A stretch of DNA of 64,000 bases, taken from positions 27,370,238 through 27,434,237 of the forward strand of contig NC_090447.1 in NCBI RefSeq assembly GCF_031143425.1, read 5' to 3'. Both the position numbers and the translations under genes were made by a program. This stretch comes from Pleurodeles waltl (Eukaryota > Chordata > Amphibia > Caudata > Salamandridae). The notes under the pieces were generated by a model. It was given only the letters and a program-made list of their open reading frames with translations, searched no databases and had not been told where the DNA came from. Of this stretch, positions 35,286-47,558 are shown piece by piece (positions within the stretch are counted from its first letter, which is position 1; the number at the start of each line of letters is the position of its first letter).

Positions 35286-35999
35286 GGGACCAAAACCCAC
35301 ATGTAGGTAGCTTTTTGCATGTCGCAAACAGCGACTTTCGCTGTTTGCGGCATGCAAAAAGCACATTGCGATGCACAAACCCAGTTTTGACATTCGGTAA
35401 CCTGGTTACCGAATCGCAAAACGGGTTTGCGACTCGCAATTAGGAAGGGGTGTTCCCTTCCTAATTGCGACTCGCAGTGCAATGTAGGATTGTTTTGTGA
35501 CCGCGAACGCGGGCGCAAACCAATCGCAGTCTTCACCCATTTCAAATGGGTGCTAACACTTTCGCTAAAGGGAAGGTGTCCCCATGGGACCCCTTCCCCA
35601 TTGTGAATGTCACTGTAAACATTTTTTCAGAGCAGGCAGTGGTCCTGCGGAACACTGCCTGCTCTGAAAAAATGAAACGAAAACGTTTCATTTTTCGTTT
35701 TTGTAATGCATCTCGTTTTCCTTTAAGGAAAACGGACTGCATTACAAAAAAAAAAAAAAAAACAGCTTTATTAAAAAGCAGTCACAGACATGGTGGTCTG
35801 CTGTCTCCAGCAGGCCACCATTCGCAAGGGGGTCGCAAATTGCGACCCACCTCATGATTATTCATGAGTTGGGCATTTGCGAAGCCCTTTCGAATCACAG
35901 ATGGTGCCATCCTACATTCGGATTTGCGACTCGCAAATTGAGAGTCTCTCTGACTCGTAATTTGCGGGTCGCAAATCTGAACCTACTGACATGTGGCCC
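35286..35999. mobile_element. Harbinger-like MITE made of chained palindromes
   Basis: The left edge GGGACCAAAACCCACATGTAGG and right edge, reversed, GGGGCCACATGTCAGTAGG share a cacatgt-tagg core next to TTA on the left. Inside are successive hairpins: 35317-35360 (gcatg...catgc), 35378-35432 (gtaacc|ggttac), 35433-35478 (cgcaattaggaag arms), 35620-35673 (ttttttcagagcaggcagt arms), 35673-35692 (atgaaacgaaaacgtttcat) and 35703-35747 (gtaatgca...tgcattac). It has no gene. Confidence 0.6.
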
Positions 36000-36744
36000 C
36001 AAATTCTTAAAGAAAGTCACAAAAGTGCACCCATGGTATATGTCGTACCACTATAAAATATTTGTGAACTGTATTTTAGCATGGGTAAATACGATGTGTA
36101 GATTTGCTCATGTGAAAATCTATTGAGCATCTGCAAGTTCATTTTCCCTCCAGCCACTTTCTTCCCAACCCTGGAAGAAGTTCTAATTCTGCCATTGTCA
36201 GGAGTAAATGTCCAACCTTTCTTATTATGGGAAAATATTAGAGAGAAGCTGGTGAAAATCTTTAAAACATGCAGGTTAGTAGGTTTGCAGACTCAAAGGC
36301 ATTTCAGCCCTGGAACTATTGCTTACTGCTTCCTCCAGCCCCAGTATGCAGATCTGCAGAAAGGTGGAAAAATAAGGAAATTGCTACAGTAGGGATTGAA
36401 ACTGAAAGTATTCAAGCCCTACTAAGGTAGTAGCCCTGGCATAATCAGAGAGGCTATTATCAGAGCTCTTACATAATGAGATTGCTGCCATAATTTGTCG
36501 CCACACTACATGGCACCAAAGGGACAAGTAGATCTTTTTACAGGACAAGTAGATTTGAGAAGCAACCTGTCCCCTGGACAAGTAGATATTTTAATAAATT
36601 CCACACCCCTGGTAAAGTAGTGCACTTACCCATTCAAGTGAAAAAAATGAAACAAATGAGCTATTCAGTTAACAATCAAAATTGAACATAGTAGGAACTA
36701 AAATGCCAAGAGAGAAAGGAGATGCGAAAAAGGAACTAAATGGT
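36000..36744. other. Unassigned DNA
   Basis: There are no recognisable genes. The triplicated phrase gacaagtagat at 36524-36585 is a short local repeat. Confidence 0.4.
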
Positions 36745-36970
36745 TACTTACCTGTAGGTGTGGTTTTGCTGCTCAAAGTATTTTCTGGATTCACATGATG
36801 TACATTACTCAGCAGTCTAGTGGTTTGGTGCGGAAGAAACAGATCTCCAAGTTGGAAAATGCAGCTGGCTCCAGTTCTATAAAAGGGTATCATGAGATCA
36901 AGGAGTGGGCAGTGTGAGAACACAGTGCTTAAAGGGGTCAGGAGAGGTATTCAGTAGTCTAGTCACCCAA
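36745..36970. repeat. Dispersed repeat beginning GTTACTTACC, copy 1
   Basis: It opens with ggttacttacctgtaggt and ttttctggattc, closely resembling 55445 onward and 55902 onward. The family is not identified. SINE-like or DNA-element origin is possible. Confidence 0.4.
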
Positions 36971-38313
36971 GCATGGGTTAGAATCAAGCGTCATTAATGG
37001 GGCTGGAGGGATAATCCCAGCTGTTGGTATCTTTGATGAGGATTCATCCTCCTGTTCTAGAGCTTTTTAATGTATTGAATTATTGTAATTATCTTGTATG
37101 CCATACTCTGCTGGTTATTTGTTCACACAGCTCTTGCGCATGCCTTAACTGAATGTTTTGCCACATTTGACTGTATCCAGATTCTCATCCAGTAGGGACA
37201 TTTTCTCGAGTCAGTTGTGATTACTTTTCTTCCGCTCTGAAATGCATATATACTTTCACAGCTGTTGCCTGTGTGTGTGGACAAAAAAGGGTGATAGATC
37301 ACTGTCCTATCACCCTACTCTTGTCTATATGTATAGGTCAGACATGTCAAACATTGTAGAAATGCTTTTGAGAGATTAATGTTGGAAATGTAAGTATTTT
37401 TGGGGCTATGGTTGAAATTATTTATGCTCACAAGCAGGTACCACTTGTGCATCTCTGCTGACTTGAATGCCCACACAATGTTTTGAAAAGGTGTGTAGGG
37501 AGGACCAAGTGGCTGCTGTACATGTCATTACTGAGAATATGCATTTCTGCAAAGTCAACCCCAGATTTTATTTGCCTTTTGCTGAACCATATTTTTGCTA
37601 CCTATACACATCTGCTGGTGAGGTAAAGTGATCATGCTCCTTCTTTCCCATTATAAGATTGGCATATTCAACTCACCTGTAAGTCCCAATTATATGGTCT
37701 CTAAGTGTAGCCCAGGGCCAGTAAGATAAGCCACCAGGGGGATGCAGCACCCACAGCAGTGACAATGCAAACGTGACTACATCCCTGCCACAAACAGCCT
37801 GGTTAAAGCTGCCAAAAGGGATCCAAGTAAGTGGAGTACCAGATAACCCAGAGAGCCTAGAAGGAGGTCCATCTACTACAGAAGCAAGGATGGAGCAGAG
37901 AATAGTGGAGGAACAAGAGGGTGGCCTTGCAATGACCCAGATCCAAAGGAGGAAGAGATGCTTAGAGTGGAGCCGCCTGCTTGTCCAGGGCAGGGAGCAG
38001 CATCATGACCAGGTCAGAGTTGGAGGATAGGGGGCTCTGAAGATACAACTGCCAAATCCATTCATTCTCCTGGCTTAACAAAAACTCTGCAAAAGAAAGC
38101 AGCCCTGGAAGCTGAGAAAAAAATGCAGTATTTGAGTCAGCAATGGAAGAGAAAACATTGACTTTGGCCTCAAGGAGAAGGCCCTCCTGACCCATGAGAG
38201 GGTGCAGAGAACTGGGCCTGAGACACAAGAGGACTTCTGAGTCAGTGAAGATGGTGGTCGCAACAGTGAAGTGCCTAGGAGCGGTAAAACAGTCTTTACC
38301 CCCAAACACCTGC
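36971..38313. other. Unassigned DNA
   Basis: The largest frames (85-115 codons near 37773-38309) lie on both strands and lack motifs. Nothing is supported. Confidence 0.4.
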
Positions 38314-40480
38314 TGTAAGGAAATGCCTCCTTGGCATGGTTACCCCCTGATTTTTTGCCTTTGCTGATGCTAAGTTTTGATTTGAAAGTGTGCTGAGGCT
38401 TGCTAACCAGGCCCCAGCACCAGTGTTCTTTCCCTAACCTGTACTTTTGTTTTCACAATTGGCACACCCTGGCATCCAGGTAAGTCTCTTGTAACTGGTA
38501 CCCCTGGTACCAAGGGCCCTGATGCCAGGGAAGGTCTCTAAGGGATGCAGCATGTCTTATGCCACCCTGGGGACCCCTCACTCAGCACAGACACGCTGCT
38601 TGCCAGCTTGTGTGTGCTGGTGAGGACAAAACGAGTAAGTCGACACGGCACTCCCCTCAGGGTGCCATGCCAACCTCACACTGCCTATGCAGTATAGATA
38701 AGTCACCCCTCTAGCAGGCCTTACAGCCCTAAGACAGGGTGCACTATACCATAGGTGAGGGCACAAGTGCATGAGCACTGTGCCCCTACAGTGTCTAAGC
38801 AAAACCTTAGACATTGTAAGTGCAGGGTAGCCATAAGAGTATATGGTCTGAGAGTCTGTCAAACACGAACTCCACAGTTCCATAATGGCTACACTGAAAT
38901 CTGGGAAGTCTTGTATCAACCTTCTCAGCACAATAAATGCACACTGATGCCAGTTTGTAATTTATTGTAAAATACACCCAGAGGGCATCAGAGATGCTCA
39001 CTGAATACCAGTCCAACTCCTAGTGCTAGGCTGACCAGTTTCTGCCAGTCTGCCACAACCAGACGAGTTTCTGGCCACATGGGGAGAGTGCCTTTGTCAC
39101 TCTGTGGCCAGGAACAAAGCCTGTACTGGGTGGAGGTGCTTCTCACCTCCCCTGCAGGAACTGTAACACCTGGCAGTGAGCCTCAAAGGCTCATGCCTTT
39201 TGTTACAGCACCCCAGGGCATCCAAGCTAGTGGAGATGCCTGCCCCTCCGGCCACTGCCCCCACTTTTGGCAGCAAGGCTGGAGGAGATAATGAGAAGAA
39301 AAAAAAAAAGGAGGAGTCACCCACCAGTCAGGGCAGCCCTTAAGGTGTCCTGAGCTGAGGTGACCCCTGCCTTTAGAAATCCTCCATCTTGATATTGGAG
39401 GATTCCCCTAATAGGATCAGGGATGTGCCCCCTCCCCTCACGGAGGAGGCGCAAAGAGGGTGTAGCCACCCTCCAGGACAGTACCCATTGGCTACTGCCC
39501 TCCTGACCTAAATACACCCCTAAATGTAGTATTTAGGGGCACCCCAGAACCCGGGAAATTAGATTTCTGCAACCTACACAAAGGAGGACTGCTGACCTGA
39601 AAGCCATGCAGAGATGACCAAGATGACAACTGACTTGGCCCCAGCCCTATTGGCTGGTCTCCAGACACAAAGAACCTGCACAGTGATGCATACGACAGGG
39701 ACCAGCGACCTCGGAGGACTGCCATGAAACTGAAGAAACTCCTGCAAACAGCAACATCTTTGCAACAAAGAAGCAACTTTTAAAGACCTCACTCTTCCCG
39801 CTGGAAGCGTGAGACTTGACACACTGCACCAGACACCCCCGGCTTTAGCTCCAGAGAACTAACACCGCAGAGAGGGCTCCCAGGTGACAGCAACTACGTA
39901 AGTAGCCTGAAATGCCCCACCCCCCGCACTTCCACAGCGACGCCTGCAGAGGATCCAGAGGTAACAAAGAACCCGACACCTGGACCAAGCACTGCACCTG
40001 CAGCCCCCCAGGACCGAAAGGAACCAACCTCCAGTGCAGTGACCAGCAGGCAGCCCCCCCCCCTTGCCCAGTCAGTGGCTGGCCCCATGGTCCCCCCATT
40101 GCTTCCTATAGCAAACCTGACACCAACTTTGTGCACTGCACCCGGCTGCCCCTGTGTGTACTACTGCTTTAGTCCACAGTTCCTCACTTACCTGTGTGAA
40201 GTACCTTGCATTTTATGTATTTACTTCAAATCTTGTGGTTCTAAAATAAAGAAAAGGTATTTTTCTATATAAAAACTATTGGCCTGGAGTTAAGTCTTTG
40301 AGTGTGTGTTCCTCATTTATTGCCTGTGTGTACAACAAATGCTTAACACTACCCTCTGATAAGCCTACTGCTCGACCACACTACCACAAAATAGAGCATT
40401 AGAATTATCTAATTTTGCCACTATCAACCTCTAAGGGGAACCCTTGGGACTGTGCACAGTATCTCTCACTTTTCAAAACA
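38314..40480 (+). mobile_element. Solo LTR, 3'-truncated (LTR A)
   Basis: It begins TGTAAGGAAATGCC and shares long stretches, in the same order, with the reverse complement of LTR B: ccaagggccctgatgccagggaagg, the tgtctaagcaaaaccttagacattgtaag segment, agcctcaaaggctca, and ataaagaaaaggtatttttctatataaaaac near the end. An AATAAA polyadenylation-type signal sits near 40246. It stops after tctctcactttt, about 37 bp short of the TACA end seen in LTR B. No internal retroelement genes flank it. Confidence 0.75.
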
Positions 40481-41884
40481 ATCCAAAAACCACTGAACTG
40501 CAATAGAAGATGCCTCGTTCACAAGCTATTCTGAAACCGATCTCTACGTGCTGAGAAAGAAGCCTCCTACTTCTGGCAATTGAAATGGTAAACTACTGAT
40601 AACCACCTCCACAACTCCCTGTATTATTCAATACGTTAGGTAGAAAGTTATTTTTCTCCTGTAATACGAGTGGTTTTAAAAGTCAGCATTACAAATTTTA
40701 TTGCGATCCTTGAATTTTTTTTTTTTTTTAAACAGGATGAATTTTAAAAAAGGGCACAATCAAAAATATAACAAGTCGTTACAATAGTGATAATGATTTA
40801 TATTGATTGGTATGTAATATGCAGAGCAATCAAAAGTTATAACTTCCAAGTTAGAATCGTATATATTACGTGGGTTGGCTTCTGATCACAACTCTGGGGT
40901 GCCTGGAAGTTGTAGGGTTACTTGTATCCTCTCGCTAATAAAAAAAAAGGATCCAATCAAAAACAAAAACTGGCGGCTTCGTCTGTGTTGTACTGTTACA
41001 AAAGCCAGGTGGGATTCTGGCCAGAGTCCGCTGAGAAGCAGAGAGGAGCTTCTCAGAGGTGGGGTTCAGATCAATAGACTGCCTGCTCTCTGTGCGAGAA
41101 GGCACATACAAAGGCGGAGAGAGCTGCACAAAGACTTCACTGTGCAGCTACTGCTCAGACCATGGCCACACTGATTAGCCAACACAAAGCTGCTGCTTTA
41201 CGAGGAATAATTTCACATTACTGCAGAAGCATTATTATGATTTTGCCCAGAGCACTGAGAGTTGTGAACAGATAGCACCTCACAGAATGAGCGGGAAGAA
41301 CGGACAAGCAGTGGTCTTCAGGGTCTTACATTTGTTACTTGCCACGGGCACCTGGAAGCAAAATGAAGTTGGGCCTATTTTTAACAGCAACGGTTCACAT
41401 AAAAGTTTCCCTGAATTAGATACACATCTCCAGAGTGGCTTTTAGAATCATTCTGCATGTCATATAGATGGTACACCTCTGTATGTCACAAATACACAAG
41501 GCACTTCGGTTTCTCAATGTGTCGTCAAGATGTCATGCTACCCGGCGTGTTCAAAAATTGTAGGGTGAGCAGGCATTAGGTTAACATAGAAAATACGTAC
41601 AAAAAAAAAAAAAAAAAGTCTTCCATTTTGTGTGGCAGCATTACAGAACACCAGATCTTAGCTTTCTTCGTGTAAGCCTGTTCCCCTTTGATCCACACAC
41701 TGAAATGTGAAATGACAAGTCATGGCTGAAGCAGCAATGTCCTTCGGCAAACGCACTCATGTGAGCACCACCCGAGATCCAGGTTTTCTACTGGGCGCTG
41801 CAGCTGTCAGATTGGTCCTGTGGTCCATGATGCTTTCCAGTTCCCCAGTCCGTGCCCATCCCTCCTCCCTGGGGTGAACTGGAT
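40481..41884. other. Downstream flank, including the probable 3' UTR of the cold-shock gene
   Basis: The 3' UTR of the minus-strand gene should run from 41884 downward, but no clear polyadenylation signal on that strand was located. An A18 run lies at about 41600. No other gene is seen. Confidence 0.4.
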
Positions 41885-42369
41885 TTAATTCCAATAGACC
41901 CGGTGGTAACGGTTCTGTCCGTAGGGCCGGCCCCTTCTCGCTCCTCGGTTTCCAGAATACTCCACGAAGGCTACGTGTGAACTGTTCTGGTAGGTGTTGC
42001 GCGGATGCGGGGGTCTGTTGGTGGGGAACCTGTACCGCTTGCGGTCAGGTGCATACTTGCTCCCTTGCACTGCAACCCCCCCGGGGCCTGTGACTCGGGC
42101 CGCTTGAGGGCCCTTCTTCCCTTGCACCAAGTCAAACACCACAGTCTCTCCAGCACCCAGACTGCGGAAGGCCTTTCTGGGGTTGTTCTTCTCCACGGCG
42201 GTGTGGTGCACAAACACATCTTTACCAGTGTCACTTCTCTTGATGAACCCGTAGCCATCCTGCACGTTGAACCACTTGACAGTGCCGGTGACTCCCTTTT
42301 CAATCACCTCGATCCCCTTCGCGATAGTGGCTGTGGCGTCGGCAGTAGCAGCAGGTTTATTCACATCTT
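41885..42369 (-). CDS. Exon 2 of a Y-box/cold-shock domain gene (last coding exon)
   Basis: This exon encodes a complete Y-box-type cold-shock domain, a five-stranded single-stranded nucleic acid binding fold. It contains GTVKWFN, an RNP1-like DGYGFIKR, an RNP2-like DVFVHHTAV, then [18 protein letters not shown] and [18 protein letters not shown], which is diagnostic of Y-box proteins rather than bacterial CSPs. A short basic tail rich in Arg, Gly and Tyr ends YHRVYWN before TAA at 41885-41887. The exon starts at 42369 after an acceptor TTGCCTTTCAG. Spliced to exon 1 the reading is P-P-K-E-D-V-N-K-P, so no internal ATG is needed. Known Y-box genes split this domain over several exons, so an intronless domain suggests a retrocopy origin. 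No frame damage is seen here. Confidence 0.85.
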
Positions 42370-45300
42370 CTGAAAGGCAAGAATACCACAGTCAGTGTCA
42401 AAAGAGGGATTCTGTGTTCATGTCAAAAGCAAGCAAGGCGGCGAGCGACTGTCTACAAACGAATTAGCAACAAACATCTCCACACCACGAATGAATTATA
42501 ACAATAATAAGGTTATGCATCACTACTGCTGTGGGAGTAACTGCAACCAGAGAAAAGTAAAAGTACACAACATGCGAAATGTAGAAGTCAAGACTTGGGA
42601 GCGAGGGGTCCATCTTACACAGCGCATTAAGCTATTATATGACATCAGGCAGGGTATCAAAAGAGTAAGGGCAAAGACAGTAGGTCTCAACCTTAAATTA
42701 CTTGTACTATAAAGAAAAAATGTAGTTCCTTTAATGCGAGCAGCGTAAAGATACAAGTCAGACAAACTGATCATAAACGTCCTTCAGGGGGCAGGGCGAA
42801 CAAGTCGAAAGCAGCGAGTCACTGAATGAGAATCAAGTAATGCCAGTCACCAAGCAACCAATGGAAGGCAGTGGGCAGGGAGTACGCCCACTGACCACCA
42901 ATCTTTCACAATCGGGCATCATGTGCTGTCTGCTAGGCAAGGCCCAAAAATGAGCTTGGGTATTGTTAACATGAAGCTAGGAGAAATCAATGATCGCCAA
43001 GAGCAAAACGGACATGTGTGTTTGGGAGGGAGGGTCAGAAGAGCCCCAATGCTCAACTGCTGTTTTTTCCTGTCAGTGCCCAACAATTAGGGAGGCGTGT
43101 GGGTACCAGGCCAGTGCTGCCGGGAACCTAGGGCAGACCGAGTGACGAATGGAGGAAAGGGGCGACCAAGGCTCGTGAACGTGCAGTTTCAGTTGTGTGT
43201 AAAACACACTGCACAGCAGAGTCTTCACAGTGGGTGGGCTCCGCGGAAGTAACTAAATGCCAGGGAGCCTCTCTGTCATGGACGAGTAGTGAGAGAGCAT
43301 AGCTTATATAATCTATATTAACATGAAATGTTAATGAACTAATGTGTAATAATGCCACTTAGAAAATGTACCAATGTCATTTTGCTAAAGCGCGCGTTTG
43401 AAATGTGCCCACGGGGAGTGGCCGTTAATGTATATGGGGACTAACAAAACTGACTAATAATGGTGAAATGTTATTAAATTGTGATTTCGCACTAATGTTG
43501 AAAGGTTAAATGTTAAACTTCTGCTAATAAATCAGTAGGCCTTAGTTAGCCTGAGTCGAGGCCTAGCTGCCTGACTTATTAAATGTATTTCTCTAACGTG
43601 CAGTGTGCTGACTTGCTAAAGGACACGAACTCTTGTTTTTTCCAAAAGTTAAAAGCTGAATGTAACTGTAGTAGATACGTTCTCATGAAATTCACCCTGC
43701 CTGTAGTAACATTTTTAGCTGAATGCAACAGTGTAGATTAATGCAAAGTACAAGGTCGCCTAAACCGGTACAGACAATGAAGCCACTGACCGAAGATGTG
43801 CAAAGGACCACAAGACGAAATCATACCGGACATTCCACCCGCTAAAGACGTCAATTATAAGCACCAATGAAATACGTGAGAACTGTTATGGGGTAACATA
43901 TTCAATGACCTCATTTGATTTTAATTGGTTAAAGATAGTGGGGTGCAAACCATTGTCCAATCAAATTCATGGGGAATGTACAATGAAAAAGGGATAAAAA
44001 CCTATGACACGGGGAGTTACTTAGATTTGGTTAGGGAAATGCTGATATGATATGATCCAGAATCGTTGTCACTCTGTTTGGCGACTTGCTGATTTTACTT
44101 AGAATAATCCCTGTCCTTAGAGTGCCCATTTACACTTTACCTCTTTATGAGGGAAGTGCCCCTTTTCCCTTTTGCTGGAGCTGAATCTCCTTTGATGGCG
44201 AATTAACTGATGTCCTGAAGACGAAGACATAGCATGAGTGCTGACCAAACTTGGAGGGTAACTATATGACAATGAAATTGTAATTGTCTGTTTGCTTTTC
44301 CTCTCGAGGTACCAACTGCTTTTCTTTTTACAGGGACCATAGTTAGATGTTTTCCAAATTGGTGTTACTAAATTGTTTTGCATGAAGCCCAACATGCCAA
44401 TGCTAATTAGAGGTTAGGACAGGTGTTCACTAAACTGACGCAAATAGACAAATGACAGAATCAATGCTTTGTTGACGATACTCTGCTAAGGATAGCCGAC
44501 GTTCAAGTCTTGCTATGTTCTGATGTTTGTGATTCTTGCTTTGATGAAATTTTATCAGAATTGTCATATTGTGACTATGCTATTGTGTTTCTTGGTTTTG
44601 AGATTAATAAACTTGCTAGTAGTATTGTAACCAATAGGGAATAAATATCACTAAATTCATACTAAACTGGTATGGTTATTCATGACTGCAAGATCATGGT
44701 GTTTCCAGAGTTAGTTTATTAAATGTTATTGACTAAAGTAAAGTGCATTGTGGTAATAAATATTGATGATATTATTGATGTATTGATTAATATGTTGATT
44801 AGCTATCTCGTCCTAAGGTGTCTCTCAACAGGGTCAAAAGATTAATTGGCCTAAAACGAGTACCAATGTGTAATAATTTATCATAAAGGGATGTGTTAAT
44901 AGTTCTAACATCGTTTGAGGCTCATGTCCTGACTGGGAGGTGGAAGATCTGCAGGTCTGGGAGGAGTTACTAACCACGTGTGGGGGTGGTGAGTGAGGGC
45001 AAGTAGTCTGGCAGTGAGGGGTGATTACTTATTGTTCTAGGGAATGTACCACCTACGGCACCAGGAGAGAAATCGTATACCTTCATAGGTGGTATAGCTT
45101 GTAATGGTCTGAACTGTGATAACTTTTCAATACTGACAAGTGGGTGGGCATGACTAACTTTCCCAAATGGTTTGTTACTGGCTTGTAGCACATAAGATAT
45201 AAAACCCTAAAAAATATCTTTAAAAACAATCTCAAAAGGGAATGGGGTTCCGAATAATACCTAAAGTCCCTCTTCAGATTGTTGATAAAGGACCATACGT

Positions 45301-47558
45301 TGCTAACTTATTGATACCAATCTGCCCAGACAGTTGATCATCTGAAATGTAATTACATTTGTATAAACGGACGACCAAGTGAAACCACAATAGCTAAATG
45401 TTTGGAGTTGCCAGTTTTATAGAATTGTGCAAAAGGTGCCCGTCACTCTACGGCCGATGTATTTACGCCCCTGTACATTGGGGCAAAACAGCTTGAATTT
45501 GAAGACCAGACATTCCAATATCTTGCAAACAAGGGCAACGGAGCTATGGCCAACAGTTTGCAGGGGGTGCAGGATTAGCACCATAGGTTTAGAGGCGAGT
45601 GTACGCCATGTCAGGGAAGAACACCGTGGGAGAGGGGGTGCTTGTAACACGGGGGGTGGAGCAGTGTGCTTCCTCTGGCGGTGACTCAAGCAGTGCATAG
45701 CAGTCACTGTGGAGAAGGGTGGCTCATACATGAGTGGTTGGGGAGAAAAGTAACTACTTTGTAGGTGTAGATATTGCAGAGAAGACTACTGATATTTGTG
45801 GGAAAGCTTATCGCTTTTATACTTCGATCTTATACCCGTCTTTCTTCACGTTTACTAAATGATCTCATAATATCAATGTTTTCGTGCAACGGCTGCTACG
45901 AAAGTTTCACAGCATGCCAGTCCATTACATTACCCACATTAATGAAAATGATTCAGAATCCTTATAAGCAAAACAGGCCTGGCAGGAATTAAGCCTGGGA
46001 CATGATATGAGCGTAATCACTAGACCCTGGAACTCATGGCTACACACCGTTCTCCTGGCAGTTACTCCACAAAACCCAAGGATTCACACAGCGGCGGCCC
46101 TGAATGTAGTCCGATGTCACATACCGATGGCTGCACTTCTTACCAGTCTGAGGGGCTGAAGTGTGCAGAAATACGCCCTAGATTATAGCTTCCCAAAATT
46201 TGGGGCTAGACCCTTTGAACGATGCTTCAAACATCATGGGCATAAACCCGAACTAAAGGAGAAAGATTGCAGCAACCGTAAGCCAAACTGAACATAATGA
46301 ATATTTTTGGTGGAAGGGGCAAATGACCATATGTGGACTGAATTGTCTACAGCAGCCTTTTGCAACGGGTAGCTCATGAGCTCTCCGCCTATCTCTAAAA
46401 AGATCTGTCTGCAGTCCAGCCTAACAAAATCAGAAAATTCAGATTCGCTGACTTGATATAAGTTTACCGAGACGTGTGTATTTGAGAGGAAAATTGATTT
46501 TACAAGGTTAGGCTGACGCTTAGGAAAAAAAAGGCAGAATTTTCTAAATCTATTTAAAGCTGATCTTTCAAAGGCAAAATATGTGGCCTTGAGAATACTT
46601 TCTATTACTTCCTTGATGCCATGGACGTTGCCCTACGTAGAGACATTCCACATTGACAGGGATTATGTAACATTACAACTAGCAACCCTGCCTGGTGCAC
46701 TACCAATAATCTTGCATATAGTGGCCACTAATGCAATCTTGTCTGACGTGGTCACTATTGCAACAAATTATACTAGCAACTGGCTATGATTCAGTGAAAG
46801 TAGTTAGCTCTTATTAGTAAAATAAGTGGTGGATCCTCGTGGTCTACACGCTTAGTGAGCTGGGGGCATTCTGTGCCAGGCGGGTGACTAAGGGCTCTGG
46901 AGACGGGATGCCATGTGACACTGTACTGATGTCCATCACTGTCCACCAGGCCTTTCTCACTGCTGCATAATGGGCCGCTGGTACATGTCTGTGGCTGCAC
47001 CGCGTCGCATACAGGGCGACTATTCATGAAAGAACCGACTGTATGTCATTGCAGTCTCGCCCATATCTCTGATGGCTACGTGTCCGTCACCCCCTTCTCA
47101 GGGGGTACGGAGCCTGCACCCCGACACTGGATCCTTCACTTCCTGCACATCAGCCCTTGGGGCAGTACTGGGTGCAGCTGTCCCTACCCCGCCCGTGCAT
47201 AGGCACACGTCCCATCAAGCTGTCTAGCTGTTGTCAAAGGCGGATGTAAGTACTTTTATTGGTCGGGAATTGAAATAGTTATACCGTTTGTTCCCAGTTT
47301 CCACGACATCTACACCCTGTGGCAGCAAATGGAGTCCCTGAAGATTTACTGGTGCACACAGCTAAAAGGAAAGGCGGTAGTACTAGCAGCAAGCAGATCC
47401 GTGTGTATTTCCAGATAAGTTAAGTCGCTCGACTATGTGGAGAACACAAACAAGTTAATTAAACCCCCCCACAGTCCCACCTGTATCTATGGGCGCAGGT
47501 TCGCAGCTGAAAGACAAAGCAGCGGGTTATAAGAAGCAGATAAGCGGGGGACACTCAC
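42370..47558 (-). other. Intron of the cold-shock gene (about 5.2 kb)
   Basis: The donor GTGAGT at 47558-47553 follows AAGG and the acceptor CTTTCAG ends at 42370. The phase is 1 on both sides. The intron contains an LTR-like repeat at 43324-44830 and otherwise unassigned sequence. A minus-strand frame at 44970-45191 with PGAVGGTFPRTISNHPSLPD looks protein-like but is unidentified. No additional exon could be supported. Confidence 0.7.
43324..44830 (+). mobile_element. Possible retroviral-type solo LTR in the intron
   Basis: It begins TGAAATGTTA and ends CTCAACA, giving TG...CA. It has the layout of a U3-R-U5 unit: CCAAT-like boxes around 43865 and 43957, a TATA-like GATAAAAACC at 43992-44001, and AATAAA signals near 44606 and 44638. 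No 4-6 bp target duplication could be confirmed and no viral genes flank it. The call rests on architecture only. Confidence 0.45.

Noticed and set aside
42362..42364. GTG as start codon of a separate cold-shock protein
   Set aside because: The acceptor CTTTCAG and in-phase join to exon 1 explain the reading frame without a non-ATG start.
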